A stretch of 64,000 bases of DNA from Pomphorhynchus laevis (Eukaryota > Acanthocephala > Palaeacanthocephala > Echinorhynchida > Pomphorhynchidae), in NCBI GenBank assembly GCA_012934845.2, contig WNNJ02003214.1:124001-188000 (forward strand), in the 5' to 3' direction. Below, piece after piece: positions 49,701 to 61,879 of the stretch (its first letter is position 1; each line of letters begins with the position of its first letter). The notes beneath the pieces are model-generated. The model saw only the letters and a list, made by a program, of their open reading frames with translations, made no database searches and was not told the origin of the DNA. Position numbers and translations under genes: made by a program.

Positions 49701-52700
49701 TTTAAATAATCGCTAGTGAATTAAATAAATTTAATAAAATATACGAATTTATCGGTACAGTTTTTATTTATATATTTGACCAGAATTACAGTTTGGATAT
49801 CAACTTGTGTTGATTTATAAATTCATTGATAATAACGCGTTATCAGATCTTAATTTATTTGTTTAGAAATTATTCGTTCTCAAATGGAAGCAGACTTTTT
49901 AAATTGTTTTACTGCATTTATTCAATGTGTTGCTAACATCATTGCTGGTAAGTGTACATTATTAAACATATGATTATCGATAACCACATGGTTATCGCTA
50001 TAACCCCATTGAACATATCGCTATATTAGTTGCAATATTTGCAAAAAGTTTTAAAATAAAAAATTATTGAATTGTATTTACTGTATCATAAAATAATATC
50101 AAAAGGTAAAATTCAATTCATTATAAATAGGATATGGTGAATAAAAGAACCTACATGAAGTTTAACTTTACATAATTATCATCGATATTAGCAGCTTGTA
50201 TTATGGATGATTATACCTTTATAATGAAATAATTATTTAAACGAAATGGATGTTTTATTTAAGATGGTGTATTTAAATGTCTTCAATTTCAATAGGAAAA
50301 CGTTGTGCACGGTAGTAAATTTATAAAAATTACTTGATGTTACTTATTTATTGACTGACAATAATTTAATGTTATTAAATTAATTTAATAACATTAATTT
50401 AATTATTAATTTAGTTAATAAATAAATTAATTTATTATTAATTTAATTTTATTAAATCATTAAAACTACATCTTCCTGCGAATTCTAATAATAGGCGTAT
50501 TATTTATTATCCATAAAAGTTTTTAGCTTAATAGTTTATTTTTAATTGCATTTTGTTGATTTAACTACTTTTGTTTCGATTGTATTTTTGGTGTAAAATC
50601 AAAAACGGCGACAAGACAGCGTTAGAAAGTTAGTGGTAAACATATCGAACCAATTTGGAACTATCAATTGCATCAAATTGTAAAATTAAATTGTAATTAT
50701 TAAATTAATAATAATTTAATAATTATAATTATTAAATTATAATTAAATTGTAAAGATGTAATCTTTACATTAAATTGTAAAATTTAATTTATATTTTATA
50801 TATCGAAGAAAGAATAATTTTTAATTTAGTCAAAGCATCGGTGTAAAATTCATGAGGATGTCAAAAGCTTAAAAATTAATTTACTTTGAAGTAATAGCAA
50901 CAAGTAGGATATTTCTTACGTTACTCACAAAATAAGTTAAAATAATTTTTCAGAGATTCTACTTCTTTACGCTAGCTTACTAGCGTAAACGCCTACTAGC
51001 GTATTACCTCTTTATGCTATCTTACTCAGTTAGCTGATTTGATTCAAAAGTGACATAACATTTTGTTATATAATTTTTTTAAATAATTAATATTGAAATT
51101 TATCGCACTTATCCGTCATTAATTTAAGTGCGAATACAATTCTAATATTCTCGTAAACTGTTCGGAATTCATCCTTATATGAAACGATTTCAAAAATTCT
51201 ATTTAATTTAAAATATTACAATATTTAAAAATGCTAGACTTAAATTAAAAATTAATCAAACTACTTTAAATTAATAAATTTTTGGTTGATTTAAAGTTTA
51301 TTAAAAATATAACTTACTACTAAAAATAGGCAAACTGTTAAATGATGAATGAACCAAGGAAAAAGTTGTATATAACGCTTACAAGAAAAGGATATTTTTA
51401 ATAGGCGTTTCTTATAGTTAAAATGAGAAAATAGTTTGAAACATATTGGAAATAATTATTAAAAATAACGTATTTATAATATCTGATCGCGAATATTGTT
51501 TTATTTCCTTAACATAACCCTTAAAGCAAGATATAAATATAATTTCTTATATTTACTATATTTTCCCATATTCGATAAGTAGTAAAGTAGTACGGTTAGC
51601 AAGGAAATTAACTAGGCTGCAACTCGAATCATGTACATCCCTCATGATTGGAAGTTAATATGGCATGCGATAGTGTCGAACAATACAAACTGTTGAAAAA
51701 CCTATTATGATTTTTATTTTAAGCAAAATTTAATAATTCAAATTATTAGATGCAAAGGATCAAGATTGGCGCTTTAACAACGCATTGGATATTTTACGAC
51801 AAGTTGTTTGTCATGGCTTTAATTGTAAGTAAAATATCAATTTATTAAATGTGCTATTCAAATTATTAACATTTTAAGTACTACACTTATTCACATAATG
51901 TGGCCAGCACTTTATAATGAAAAGTTATAAAGTGCTTGAACTATCTTTAAAAAAAATTAAATAATTATTAAATAATTTCAAAACTTAAATTTAAATCAAA
52001 AATAATAAATTCGTTAGAATATTAATATCTACGATTTAGATTAATAATAGATTATTATATTTATATAAAGTTATAAAATCTGTGGTAAATAAATTGCTTA
52101 TATACATTCACAAAAAGGTTTACTTACTTTAAAAGTTTTATAACTGAACAAAAACTGCAGGATACTATTTTAACAAATCGTAAATCTAATATACAACACA
52201 GACATTTCTGAAGAAGGATAACATTCAATTTTCATTTTATACTTTTCAGTCAAAGCTATTGGGGCAAATATTACAAACTGGGATTGACTAATAAAAATAA
52301 TAAATAATTATTTTCGTTGATCTTATATTTTAATTGACTAATGAGAAATCTGATAACAAGTTTATTTCTTAAACGAATATATCATTTCAGCTTATCGTTA
52401 ACCTAAACTTGTAAATAAAAACTAGTCACTTGAATATGACTTTACAAGTCATTCTAATCTAATTAAGAAATTGAAAATACTAAGATTTTACAATTTTTAA
52501 GAACAAAGTTGTGAAAATGTTAGAATTTTGAAATAACCATATGAAACTTATATAACATATATAACTTAAAAGATTTATAATATCAGCTGTTTATTCCTTA
52601 GACACGAAGCATCATGCTTAACACATTAGATCCGCAGTACTTAAAATATAACAATAGTTTTAGTAATTTGAGTGATTTAATTACTATTTAAACTGATTTT

Positions 52701-53366
52701 AAATTAATTTTAAAGCATAACCAACAAAACTGGATTCATTTTTCAAAATAGAATAAATATTAAAATTATCAAATAATTTTAATTACTTATTAATTAGACA
52801 ATTATAAATTGAAAACTACTTTCCATTTACTGCAAAATCTAATATGATTTTAATTTATTCTTTTATTATATCTAAATTAGTTTATAGATTTGTTATCATT
52901 TAATTATTTTTCAATTTATTAGCTTATTGAAATTACGTTTTAATTCTTTATTTAACTGTGTGTATTTAATAATAAATTAATGTAAAGAATATTTTTTATT
53001 GAAAATTAATGTAATTTATTATTTTTAAATTACATTGATCAATTTGTTTCAGCTGCGTCTTCCTTAAATACGAAGAATGATATCAATCTTCACCTTAATT
53101 CAATCAAATCAATGGATCCCAGTTTTGTGAACCATATAATAGGTCAATTGACTGCAGAAGTTGTACGTTCTCAAAATGCATCACTCGAAAGAAGACGCAG
53201 ACAACGAAAATTTAGATGGAAGTGTGGAACTGATGATTGGACTGCAGATAGCCATTTTGACTTACCACTTGATCTAAGTAAAACTAATTTAAATGGCTCT
53301 AATGATTTGACTTGTAACAAAAGCAACTGCCTCACAAATTGGATACAAATAGCTAGCCAAAAATAG
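37725..53366 (+). CDS. Unidentified multi-exon gene, about 520 residues
   Basis: Exons: 37725-37927, 41334-41409, 41966-42082, 42239-42310, 43899-43967, 44062-44199, 46601-46684, 47829-48106, 48168-48234, 49867-49947, 51750-51824, 53053-53366. Donors and acceptors are mostly good (GTAAGT after exons 10 and 11, TTTCAG before 12) and phases agree from exon 5 to the stop. Exons 4 and 5 do not join in phase, so a small exon or other site is missing. Exon 8 could instead end at 48032. The N-terminus is Cys-rich (CETEEICNCC, LACCREEC), then NYIMSRTDNLIPPNQ, a Lys/Ser basic patch (KKRSSSKRSSPG), a coiled-coil-like stretch (LASKLNDMLNQRHQELIQE) and a basic end (LERRRRQRKFRWKCG). No signal peptide or known domain. 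Introns hold a Naiad copy, a MITE and a foldback. Confidence 0.68.
38690..39000 (+). repeat. Right arm of the large inverted repeat, with a Naiad-type end block
   Basis: Inverted match of 36900-37330. The end block occupies about 38640-38770. It sits in intron 1 of the unidentified gene. Confidence 0.75.
38990..39110 (+). repeat. Diverged Naiad-type end block
   Basis: CCGC (39000-39003) can pair with GCGG (39026-39029) directly before CGAAAC, then CCTGACGGCCTCTA. The helix is kept although its bases differ from every other copy, which supports a real RNA structure. Confidence 0.6.
39590..41183 (-). pseudogene. Penelope-like (Naiad-type) element, second copy, broken
   Basis: From right to left on the minus strand there is a basic region (41183-40944), then LLPQLGPKICNYNKEL and ECNCKSFSF with IELIENCELRKLLSKGYEY (about 40730-40370), then the reverse transcriptase fingers and palm up to motif A (YDFSTLYTNL; 40336-39695). 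The CxC...H and LRxLLxKG stretch is the N-terminal signature of this group, missing from the copy at 15 kb. Motif C and the 3' end are absent. It is broken several times. It lies antisense within intron 1 of the unidentified gene. Confidence 0.83.
44733..45002. mobile_element. MITE-like foldback, 270 bp
   Basis: Ends TTACCAGTCATTTAAGCC and GGCTTAAATGATTGGTAA are inverted repeats extending over about 52 bp. The inner part is also inverted (CCCTCCCACTGCT against AGCAGTGTGAAGGGG; AGGAGGACTG against CAGTCCTCCT). No protein. It lies in an intron of the unidentified gene. Within the right arm CCGATGA is followed by a GTCAT/ATGAC stem, faintly like a hammerhead, but GAAA is missing. Confidence 0.75.
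49029..49179. repeat. Inverted repeat with a decayed hammerhead-like arm
   Basis: Arms of about 56 bp (TGATCAGGTCAAATTGAAAG ... and its complement) are separated by about 40 bp. The right arm reads GTGAAAA, U, a six-pair stem GTTGGT/ACTAGC, then GAAATATC, the same pattern as the repeats at 59.6-62.5 kb but with a damaged core. Confidence 0.6.
49235..49345. repeat. Short tandem repeat of TTTAATACACAC type
   Basis: About five imperfect units of GTTTAATACACAC lie in the intron before exon 10. No further role seen. Confidence 0.6.
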
Positions 53367-53491
53367 TTTGTAAATAGACCTTTTATTTCAAATTTCAAAC
53401 CAAATTCAACTGCAATCACATTCTTCACGCTGTGAATTTTTTCTCAATAGATATCTGTATTTTATATTTAAAATTTACATTTAGTTTACAC

Positions 53492-53497
53492 AATAAA
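53492..53497 (+). promoter_or_regulatory. Polyadenylation signal AATAAA after the unidentified gene
   Basis: Lies 126 bases after the stop codon at 53366, a normal distance, within CAATAAATAAAAAG. Confidence 0.5.
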
Positions 53498-53499
53498 TA

Positions 53500-54840
53500 A
53501 AAAGACGGACTTCAAACATACTTGTTAGAATTTATTCCTTACTTCACTTTTTAGCTATACAGCCTTATGGCGTTTAACCATTAAAGACTTGTCATGCATT
53601 TTAGGAAAGGTTATTTATGTCTGAGCTGCCCCGTTCAAATTAGGGCTTGTACCGGATTTAAGTCTGATTTAGAAAGCCTGCATAAACACCGCCCAGTCTT
53701 AATATCCATGAAATCGTTTGTTGTCGTAATTTACGTGATGTTGAACAATAATAAATGATTCCTCTCGTAAATAAATATGTGCATGCATTAATGATCTTAT
53801 TTCTATAAATAAATATATTTATTAAAGAGTATTTAAATAAATAAAGCTAATGACTTAAGGTCGGCATTTACTTGTTCTTAAAATAATAGTTCCGTTTATG
53901 TTATCAGTGTTTTATTTTGGATAACAATTTATTTGTATTGTTATATACAATAATAACTTTATTTAAGGCATTATTAAAATGACCGACATTAAACCGTTAC
54001 AATTTGCATAATTTTTGATAGTTACTCTTCATTTGGAACCTCACGGCTCATTAAAGCATGCTCCTTTCGTCATGTTGGATCAAATTTTACTGGTTATCTG
54101 CATTTTTGTCAAATATTTCTTAAATTATCGTCAATTTTTTATATTTATGGAATTTTTTATATTATGTTATTACAATATTATATTTAATATTAAATGTAGT
54201 TATTTTATTTAAAATTAAATATCGACAAATACTTAATTAAATTTATCTAAAATCTCTTAGTGACGAATAAAGAAATCCGAACTTAAACAAATATTTTGAA
54301 TCCAAATGCTTGTTAATATTTTACCATAATCTGATTTAAATAATTTATTATAATTTAAATATTTATTATATACTATTTTATTACACATTTTGACAATTGA
54401 AATTCGAAGTTATCTCGAGTTATTGTGACCCAACGGATTTGCCACTGAAATTAATGAATTTTAAATTTTCTAAAAAGTTAAACTTTGAAAATAATTGATG
54501 ATCTAATATTTTATTTTATGTTCTGAACGTATTGTTATATATCGTTGTATTGCTATATTTATTTGTATTGTTAAATTAAAAACAGTTTGGCATTATTGTC
54601 ATAATTTATTGTTCGTAAAACCACAACTTTTATCGAGTTGCCGCCTATGTTTAAGGTTAATATTATATACCCTGAGGACATCTAGGTATTATTGTGTGCT
54701 TTAAACACAAAAAATAAAAACGGCAAAACGTTTTTATACACATAAAAATGGTAATTTTACTACCCAAGGAATATAATAGATACATTCCATAAACATTTAT
54801 ACAAATCTCGCTATTTCATACCAGAGTGTATGTTATCTTC
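53500..54840. other. AT-rich intergenic DNA, nothing recognised
   Basis: A 65-codon frame at 54015-54212 lacks any motif. No repeat supported. Confidence 0.4.
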
Positions 54841-55120
54841 ACTACAGTAGAACAAGCAAACGCTACATTTTGTGGTGGAGAAGCAAGGTTTGATTGGTGA
54901 TAATTCACTAATTTCTTTGAAATTAATGAGATCAATTACAAGTGCTGGTTATTTTGCATTGGGTAAGCACTTGTTTTAGCTATTTTACAATCCAAAATGA
55001 TGGCTTATATACAATCATCATGGGAAGCTAAAGGTGTCTTTATAAACAAAACCAAAATACCTGTAGGATCATTTATACTTGAAAGATTCAAGTGTTCAAG
55101 ATATTGTTTATTAAAAAATT
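54840..55120 (+). other. Possible exon, unidentified
   Basis: A frame ending at a strong donor (TTGG/GTAAGC at about 54962) reads HFVVEKQGLIGDNS and ISLKLMRSITSAGYF. This vaguely recalls the beta-trefoil AbfB-type repeat (FxVVPGLxGxxxVSLxSxxxPGYFL). A second open stretch reads SWEAKGVFINKTKIP and ends near 55120. The likeness is weak and no start is evident. Confidence 0.22.
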
Positions 55121-56736
55121 AAGTTTGGTTTCTGCTGATAACAGTCAAGGTTTTGTATGATAACAGGCCAAGTTTTGTACTTTAAAAACTATTTTTTCTA
55201 CAATTATTAATTCTAAAGGATGAACAGTGAAATTAAATTAGATCAAAACATTATAAAATTGCTTTTATATAGCAAATCTGTTTGTTCAATTATTTTATTA
55301 TTGTTTGTTAATTACCAAGTAATTATATTTAATTAACTAAAAAAGAAAGAATAAAGAGTGAATAAAGAGAGAATTTATATGAAATAAGCAAAATATACGT
55401 TACTTGTCATAGTCGAAAAATATTAACGTGTTAAACATGTCATTAGGTTATATTTTATTGGTTGAATAATATTAAATGAAACAGCAGTAATAAAAGTCGG
55501 AACGAAACTATGTACAACAGTATTTTAAGTCGTTCAGGCATTTGGCAATTTTATAAAGAAATACTTCACTGTACCACGATGTTGTACATCCCCTAATAAA
55601 GCACAGCAATTAAATATAAAAAATCCTACTCAGAACATCACTGTTAAAGTAAAATAACATGAAATCTTACTAAAAGTTAAATTACTTGCGATTAGATTGA
55701 AAATCATCAATTATTCCGTGATAAAATTTACAGTAAATTTAATGAAAAAGTTTATAATCAAAAATCCAATTTTTGCAATCCTATACGACTTATTATAAAA
55801 CGTTCTTGTCAGCATTTTCCGAGCCTTCAATGAGCTACGAAAAGTAGCACATTGAACATATTCCGCAAAAATAATCGAAATGTGTAAATTCCAAAAATAA
55901 ATTTTGTTTATAAATTAGTATAAATTAAATCAAATTTTATTAAGTATTGAGCTTTTATTAAGTTGAATTAAATTTTATTTGAATATCTACAAAGTATATA
56001 AAGTTGATGATTTAAATGTTTAAATATTAATTTTAATAAAAAATCAATTCAATATTTCGATAGACGCTATTATCCCAATTGCGGTTTCCCGAATACAGCA
56101 AAGGTCGCCGAAATAAAGTATCTTGTTTTTAATGAGAACACTTTTAATCCTAAAATTGTTTTTATTATTACACGAAATATAAAAAATATAATGGAATTAT
56201 TGAAAATGTCATATTCATGACTTTGCGATATTACAAGTAAAATGTTTGTTGACTAAATAACTATGCTGTAATTTCACAAGCTTGACTTTCTAGAGTATTA
56301 AAATTATAAAATTCCTTAATTATTTATTAATGTATTACTTTAATCTTAGAGTTATAGCATGTAAAATTAAAATAAGGTAGCAGCGAATTGTTTCGAACGA
56401 ATAAAACTTATGAATTTGACAAATAATATAAGGCTTTTTATTTTGGTCAAAGTGAGAAATATTTTCAGTTCAAAGTTTCGCTTACAAAATTAACTGAAAC
56501 TGCAAGAAATTTTCGAGTATTTTTTATTTTTATCTTCTTTGGGTAACAATCTATTAAATAATCGTGTTGCCTAATGGCTTAACAATTTGACGATTATAAT
56601 ATTCGAAATTATAATTTATAGCTAGTTAAGGTGTCAACCTTAACCAAACGATTATTATATCATTGAGTAAATATATTATAAATACTTTTAGTGAATTACT
56701 CAAAAGAGAGAATGAAATCATTCTTCGTGAATTATG
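55121..56736. other. AT-rich DNA, nothing recognised
   Basis: No feature supported. Confidence 0.4.
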
Positions 56737-56865
56737 TTAACAATCATTTAAGCCAAACGCGGAAGAATCAACGATAACAGTAACATCATTGCAAAATCCC
56801 TCTAGCTGCTAGGTACAGAGGAGTTCTGGCAGACGTCACAAGGCACGAGTGATGTGTACGAAGTA
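56737..56865 (+). mobile_element. Half copy of the 44.7-kb MITE-like element
   Basis: TTAACAATCATTTAAGCCAA, CGCGGAAGAA and CGATAACAGTAACA match the left arm at 44733, followed by diverged inner DNA (AAAATCCCTCTAGCTGCT). The second arm is absent. Confidence 0.7.
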
Positions 56866-57006
56866 CCATAATGACCTCTAGTAACTTCACATTAACTGCT
56901 ACAACAGCACTACCACTTTACCATATAGGATCATTACTTCTATATTATGATACTTCTATATTATTAAACTTTTCTAAAATAAAATTATTATAATATATTA
57001 TAATAC

Positions 57007-57494
57007 TGTGAATATCGCTTACTCGGGCCGATTTTCTTAATTGGTCGGTTTCATATTTTCCTCGTGTGGTTATTTTAATCCTATCAGCATCACTGTACGC
57101 TACAATTAGCGTGGATGGACCTCATCAGCAGTGAGCCCACGCCTACATTTCGTGTTTCGGTCCTGTTACTGCTTCTGCTGAACTCCTTCTCGCCGAAATC
57201 GGTGTGTGGTAGATTCGAATTGTGAATAATAGTTACCGCTCACACCAACTATAGAACACATAAATCGTGTAATTTGACATGCAAGTCAAATACAAACCAA
57301 CATTTTGGCGACAAGGAGTTCACCAGAAGCAGTAACAGGACCGAAACACGAAATGTAGGCGTGGGCTCACTGCTGATGAGATCCACCCACGCTGATTGTA
57401 GTGTACAGTGATTCTGATAAGATTAAAAGAACAACACGAGGAAAATATGAAACCGACTAATGAAGAATAGCGGATCGTGTAAGCAATATTTACA
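57007..57494. mobile_element. Foldback element, complete copy (488 bp)
   Basis: Starts TGTGAATATCGCTTAC and ends GTAAGCAATATTTACA; arms of about 200 bp are inverted copies around a loop of about 100 bp. The right arm contains GGACCGAAAC, then CTGATGA (57373-57379) followed by GATCC, that is, hammerhead core words in swapped order. A related, truncated copy is at 326-687. Confidence 0.8.
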
Positions 57495-57587
57495 ATGGTA
57501 AAAAGACAGTTTACGGTAGACTGTCCAGTGAACATTTCGTATAGAAACGAATAAAAAAATCTGTGTGATAGATTGCCAATAATAGTT

Positions 57588-57660
57588 ACCGCTCACACCA
57601 AATATAGAACACATTAATTGTGTAACTTGACATATAAGTCAAATATAAATCAGCATTTAA
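57588..57660. repeat. Extra copy of the foldback loop
   Basis: Repeats the loop region of the foldback at about 57228-57305 in direct orientation (AATAGTTACCGCTCACACCA, GACATATAAGTCAAATATAA). Confidence 0.75.
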
Positions 57661-58510
57661 TAAAATATATAAAATACATATAAATTGGGATATAATTTTA
57701 TTCATATTATATCATTACGATATAATATTAATTAGATAAAATTAATAAGATTTATTAATAACATTAATTGAATCATATCATAACCGAATTTAGAAATTCT
57801 GGTAATTTTATTGCTGACAGTTTCGATTTTTGACAAAGTTGTAAAATCTGACGTTTAATATCAATTAAGCGATATATTTAACCAGAAAGCAACAAATTAA
57901 TGACAACGAGAATGATATAATTGAATCAAAGCTCTAAAAAAATATTACATACACACCCAGCTTCGTTTGCTTTGCAAATAACGTTATGCTAGTAAGTATA
58001 GCGGATTAGCAAATAAAATACTACATAAATTCCAGCCTTTAATGTAGATTTTAATTAGTGCGATGACCTCAATAAAGATTAATATATGTAAATGTTATAT
58101 TGCTGTGGTAACAGAATTACAAATTTACATGGTAAATTATATTTGGTTGGTATGTAATATGAAAATATAAAATTATTTAAAAATTGGATGTCCATATTTG
58201 AACGATTCAGATATTTAAGAAATTCTCCAACAGGCTACATGACAACATAATCCTCGTAATAGGCAAGCAAAACATATTTTCAACTTTAATTAAAACTATG
58301 AAATTTCGAGTATTTGTTCATGAAATAATAATTTATTTAAATCATCTAATTTTATTCAAATCAGATCAGATAACTGAGTCTACGTATTTTATACTAAGTA
58401 TAAATAAAACTAAAAATAAATAATAAATAATAATATAAGATTTTATACAATTGATATATATTATACAATATATTTTATACGATTGATATATATATATATA
58501 TATTGATATA
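57661..58510. other. AT-rich DNA, nothing recognised
   Basis: Includes a (TA)n-rich tract near 58440-58520. The 3' end of the START gene should lie in or left of this stretch, but I could not place an exon. Confidence 0.4.
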
Positions 58511-58514
58511 TTAT

Positions 58515-58640
58515 ATTTATATCAATAAAAGATAATTTTTATGAATTGACTAATAAATAACAGACGATGTATCAAAATAAGAATAAGAGGTCATCAATAG
58601 GAACTACTATGTTATCAGGTTTCGGCCTCTATTCTTCATT
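58515..58640 (-). repeat. Naiad-type end block
   Basis: The minus strand reads AGAGGCCGAAACCTGATAAC, CATAGTAGTTCCTATTGATG and ACCTCTTATTC, then CATCGTCTGTTATTTATTAG. It lies just downstream of the START exons on the same strand, inside the gene's next intron if the gene continues. Confidence 0.7.
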
Positions 58641-58678
58641 AACTACAAATTTAGTTATTAATATTGCTAAAAACATAC

Positions 58679-59050
58679 CTAAGGTCTGCCCTGTAAAAAT
58701 ATTTCAATTTGACAACATTGCCTTTCATGGGTTTAAGTAAAAAGTATGAGTAATCTACTTTCACCATTGTCCCCGGCATAAATCGATTTTGAACGTGATT
58801 TATTGAATTTGATCCTATAATTAACCATTTTCTAATATGACCTGATTTACATTCTGAGCTCGATCTAACCCATTGGGCATATCTATAAATTAGTAATAAT
58901 TTATAGATTTCAAAAACTTTTATGTACCTGAATTCACATACGCTACGAACAGGTAATGGGTTGAATGGTTTTGTTACATATTGAATTATATCCGCTCCTT
59001 CGAATTTTTCTATAAGACGATAGTCGGAGTAATCTGTGTCCCATATTGCC
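58679..59050 (-). CDS. START lipid-binding domain exons, DLC/STARD8/STARD13-like
   Basis: Exons 58928-59050 and 58679-58882 on the minus strand, separated by a 45-base intron (GT...AG) whose removal keeps frame and aligns the protein better. The 108 or so residues read AIWDTDYSDYRLIEKFEG, IIQYVTKPFNPLPVRSV, FRYAQW, YFLLKP and VVKLKYFYRADLR. The spacing of W-D-x-D, IxQYV, PxPxR, W and RxDLR follows the START domain at the C-terminus of DLC-type RhoGAPs, which bind lipid and control Rho at adhesions. Acceptor at 59051-59052 and donor GTATGT after 58679 show that exons are missing on both sides; the RhoGAP domain is not found within the window. Confidence 0.66.
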
Positions 59051-59599
59051 CTTATATTGTAAACAAAAACAATTTATTGATTTTATCAAAATAAATAAAT
59101 ATAATGTGTTATAATTAACATCATTTTTTGAATAAAATTATAATTCATAGTTTTTAACTAACATTCCCTATGATAATGCAAAATTGAAAGGATTTTATAA
59201 AATGAATTATAATAATTTAATAATGAATAACTTAATTCACTCTTTATGTTTTAGTAATTTTTACAAATATACATTTTCAAATTTGTATCGTTACTAATTA
59301 TACGTTATACTATATTTTTTACTGTTAACTAAAAGCTATTAACGGATATTTCAAAACTATATTATATGAAAATGATAAACGGTATTATAACAAAGTTTAC
59401 AACAAAGATGCAATTAAAGGTTTATAACAAACACTACTACCATTATTCAAAATGAAACATATTTTATTAAATGAATTAAAATAATTTTATAATTTCAAAT
59501 TAAAATTTTCGCTAATCTTTTAACGTCGTCTAATCGACAATCGTATTGAAGAGAATTTCCATCGGAATTATTAGAGCTGGAACAAATAAAAGAGAAAAT
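59051..59599. other. AT-rich DNA, nothing recognised
   Basis: Presumably an upstream intron of the START gene. No feature supported. Confidence 0.4.
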
Positions 59600-60124
59600 A
59601 TTTTATTGATATTTCGCTAACCTCTGTAATATCTTCAGAAAATTACCGTTGAATTTTCTGATGCTAACAGAGGTTAGCGAAATATCAATAAGAATAAAAA
59701 TAATAATAAAATGGTCTAAAAATTATTATAGATATAAAGAATTCTTGGAGCTGGATCAAAGAAAATAATAAAATTTTTGATATTTCGCTAACATCTGTGA
59801 ACATCTTCAGAAAATTACAGTTTTTTGAATGTAAGAATTTATAAAAGTAAAAAAAACTACAGTTTTTAAAAATGTACATGCTTATGTAAAATAAGTTCAA
59901 AATGATTGCCGCCATTTGCTATGGGCAGGTGCTGATGTTGTAAGCGATAAACAGCTGCTTTCACTGTTGTTTAAATTTTTTACACGATTTCGCCAACTTT
60001 TGTAAATACACAAATCAATAAAAAAGGACGATTAAAAATAGTTTAGAAACAAAACAAAAACCACAAATTATATATTTCGAAAAAGGATATTTTGAAAAAA
60101 AAGTATATTTTGAAAAGCATTGTA

Positions 60125-60172
60125 ATTTTCTGAAGATGTTAACAGAGGTTAGCAAAATATCAAAAATAATTT
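60125..60172 (+). ncRNA. Hammerhead-like motif with minimal helix III
   Basis: CTGAAGA (60130-60136; position 7 may be any base in hammerheads), one U, a stem GTTAAC/GTTAGC with loop AGAG, then CAAAA for CGAAA and UAUC. AUUUU before the core can pair with AAAAAU after it. One GAAA base is changed, so this copy is likely weak; others in the array keep GAAA. Confidence 0.45.
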
Positions 60173-60550
60173 CTTTTCTTTGATCGAGCTCCAATAATTA
60201 TTTATCAATAACGGATCATTATCAACTATTAATAAAATTAATTATTTTAAGAATAAGTCTACTTTGATAAATTTGTTCGTTTATTGAATAAAAATTATTA
60301 GAATTAAATATACAATCAGTGCAAGCAGCTGTTTATCGCTACCAACAGCAGCACCTGCTCGAAGCAAATGGCTACGATCGTTTTAAACTTTTTTATATAA
60401 GCATGTACATTTAAAAAACATAAATTTTCTGAAAATGCTAACAGAAGTTAGCGAAATATCAAAATAATTTATTTTTCCTTTGATCCAGCTCCAATAATTA
60501 TTTATCAATAACGGATCATTATCAACTATCTAAAATCTTAATTTTATAAA

Positions 60551-61610
60551 GAATAAGTCTAATTGGGTAAATTTGTTCGCAACATTATTATATTCATTAT
60601 TTTAATTTATAAAATTAATTAATATATTATTTTATATTATATTATTATAAATTAATATATTAATTTATATATTAATTCATAAAAGCCAGGAATTTTCTTT
60701 AATTTGTTTAAATTAGTTAATCGATTATTATAATTTAGAATAATATTCGTTGAAATTTGTTAGATAATAATTATAATTTAGATATTAATTTGTTAATATA
60801 TGTCTATTATATTCAACATATAATTTTAAATAATTATTGGCGCTGGATCAAAAAAGAAAAAAAATTATTTGATATTTCGCTAACCTCTTTTAGCATCTTC
60901 AGAAAATTACATTGTGATTGTCTGAAAATGCTAACAGAAGTTAGCGAAATATCAAAATAATTTATTTTTCCTTTGATCCAGCTCCAATAATTATTTATCA
61001 ATAACGGATCATTATCAACTATTTAAAATATTAGTTTTATTAAGAATAAGTCTAATTGGGTAAATTTGTTCGCAACATTATTATATTCATTATTTTAATT
61101 TATAAAATTAATTAATATATTATTTTATATTATATTATTATAAATTAATATATTAATTTATATATTAATTCATAAAAGCCAGGAATTTTCTTTAATTTGT
61201 TTAAATTAGTTAATCGATTATTATAATTTAGAATAATATTCGTTGAAATTTGTTAGATAATAATTATAATTTAGATATTAATTTGTTAATATATGTCTAT
61301 TATATTCAACATATAATTTTAAATAATTATTGGCGCTGGATCAAAAAAGAAAAAAAATTATTTGATATTTCGCTAACCTCTTTTAGCATCTTCAGAAAAT
61401 TACATTGTGATTGTCTGAAAATGCTAACAGAAGTTAGCGAAATATCAAAATAATTTATTTTTCCTTTGATCCAGCTCCAATAATTATTTATCAATAACGG
61501 ATCATTATCAACTATTTAAAATATTAGTTTTATTAAGAATAAGTCTAATTGGGTAAATTTGTTCGCAACATTATTATATTCATTATTTTAATTTATAAAA
61601 TAAATTTAAA
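60551..61610. repeat. 493-bp tandem duplication, 2.15 copies
   Basis: GAATAAGTCTAATTGGGTAA begins at 60551, 61044 and 61537, 493 bp apart, with near-identical DNA between. Each unit carries one hammerhead-like palindrome. Very recent expansion. Confidence 0.92.
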
Positions 61611-61879
61611 TAGATATAATATTTTTATTTTCATTATAATATGTTAAATTTATGATATTTCGCTAACTTCTTAGCATCATCAGAAAATTGCATTTTCAAA
61701 ATTAATTACAAAATTAGTAATTTTCTGAAGTTGCTAACAGAAGTTAGCGAAAATAATGTCTTCTTTCCTTGGATCCAGCTTTAATAATTATTTATCAATA
61801 ATTGATCATTGTCAACTATTTAAAATATTAGTTTTATTAAGAATAAGTCTACTTTAATAAGTCTACTTTGATAAATTTG

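Noticed and set aside
60757-61453. Duplicated 67-codon frames as genes
   Set aside because: They are by-products of the 493-bp tandem repeat and span a ribozyme-like palindrome.
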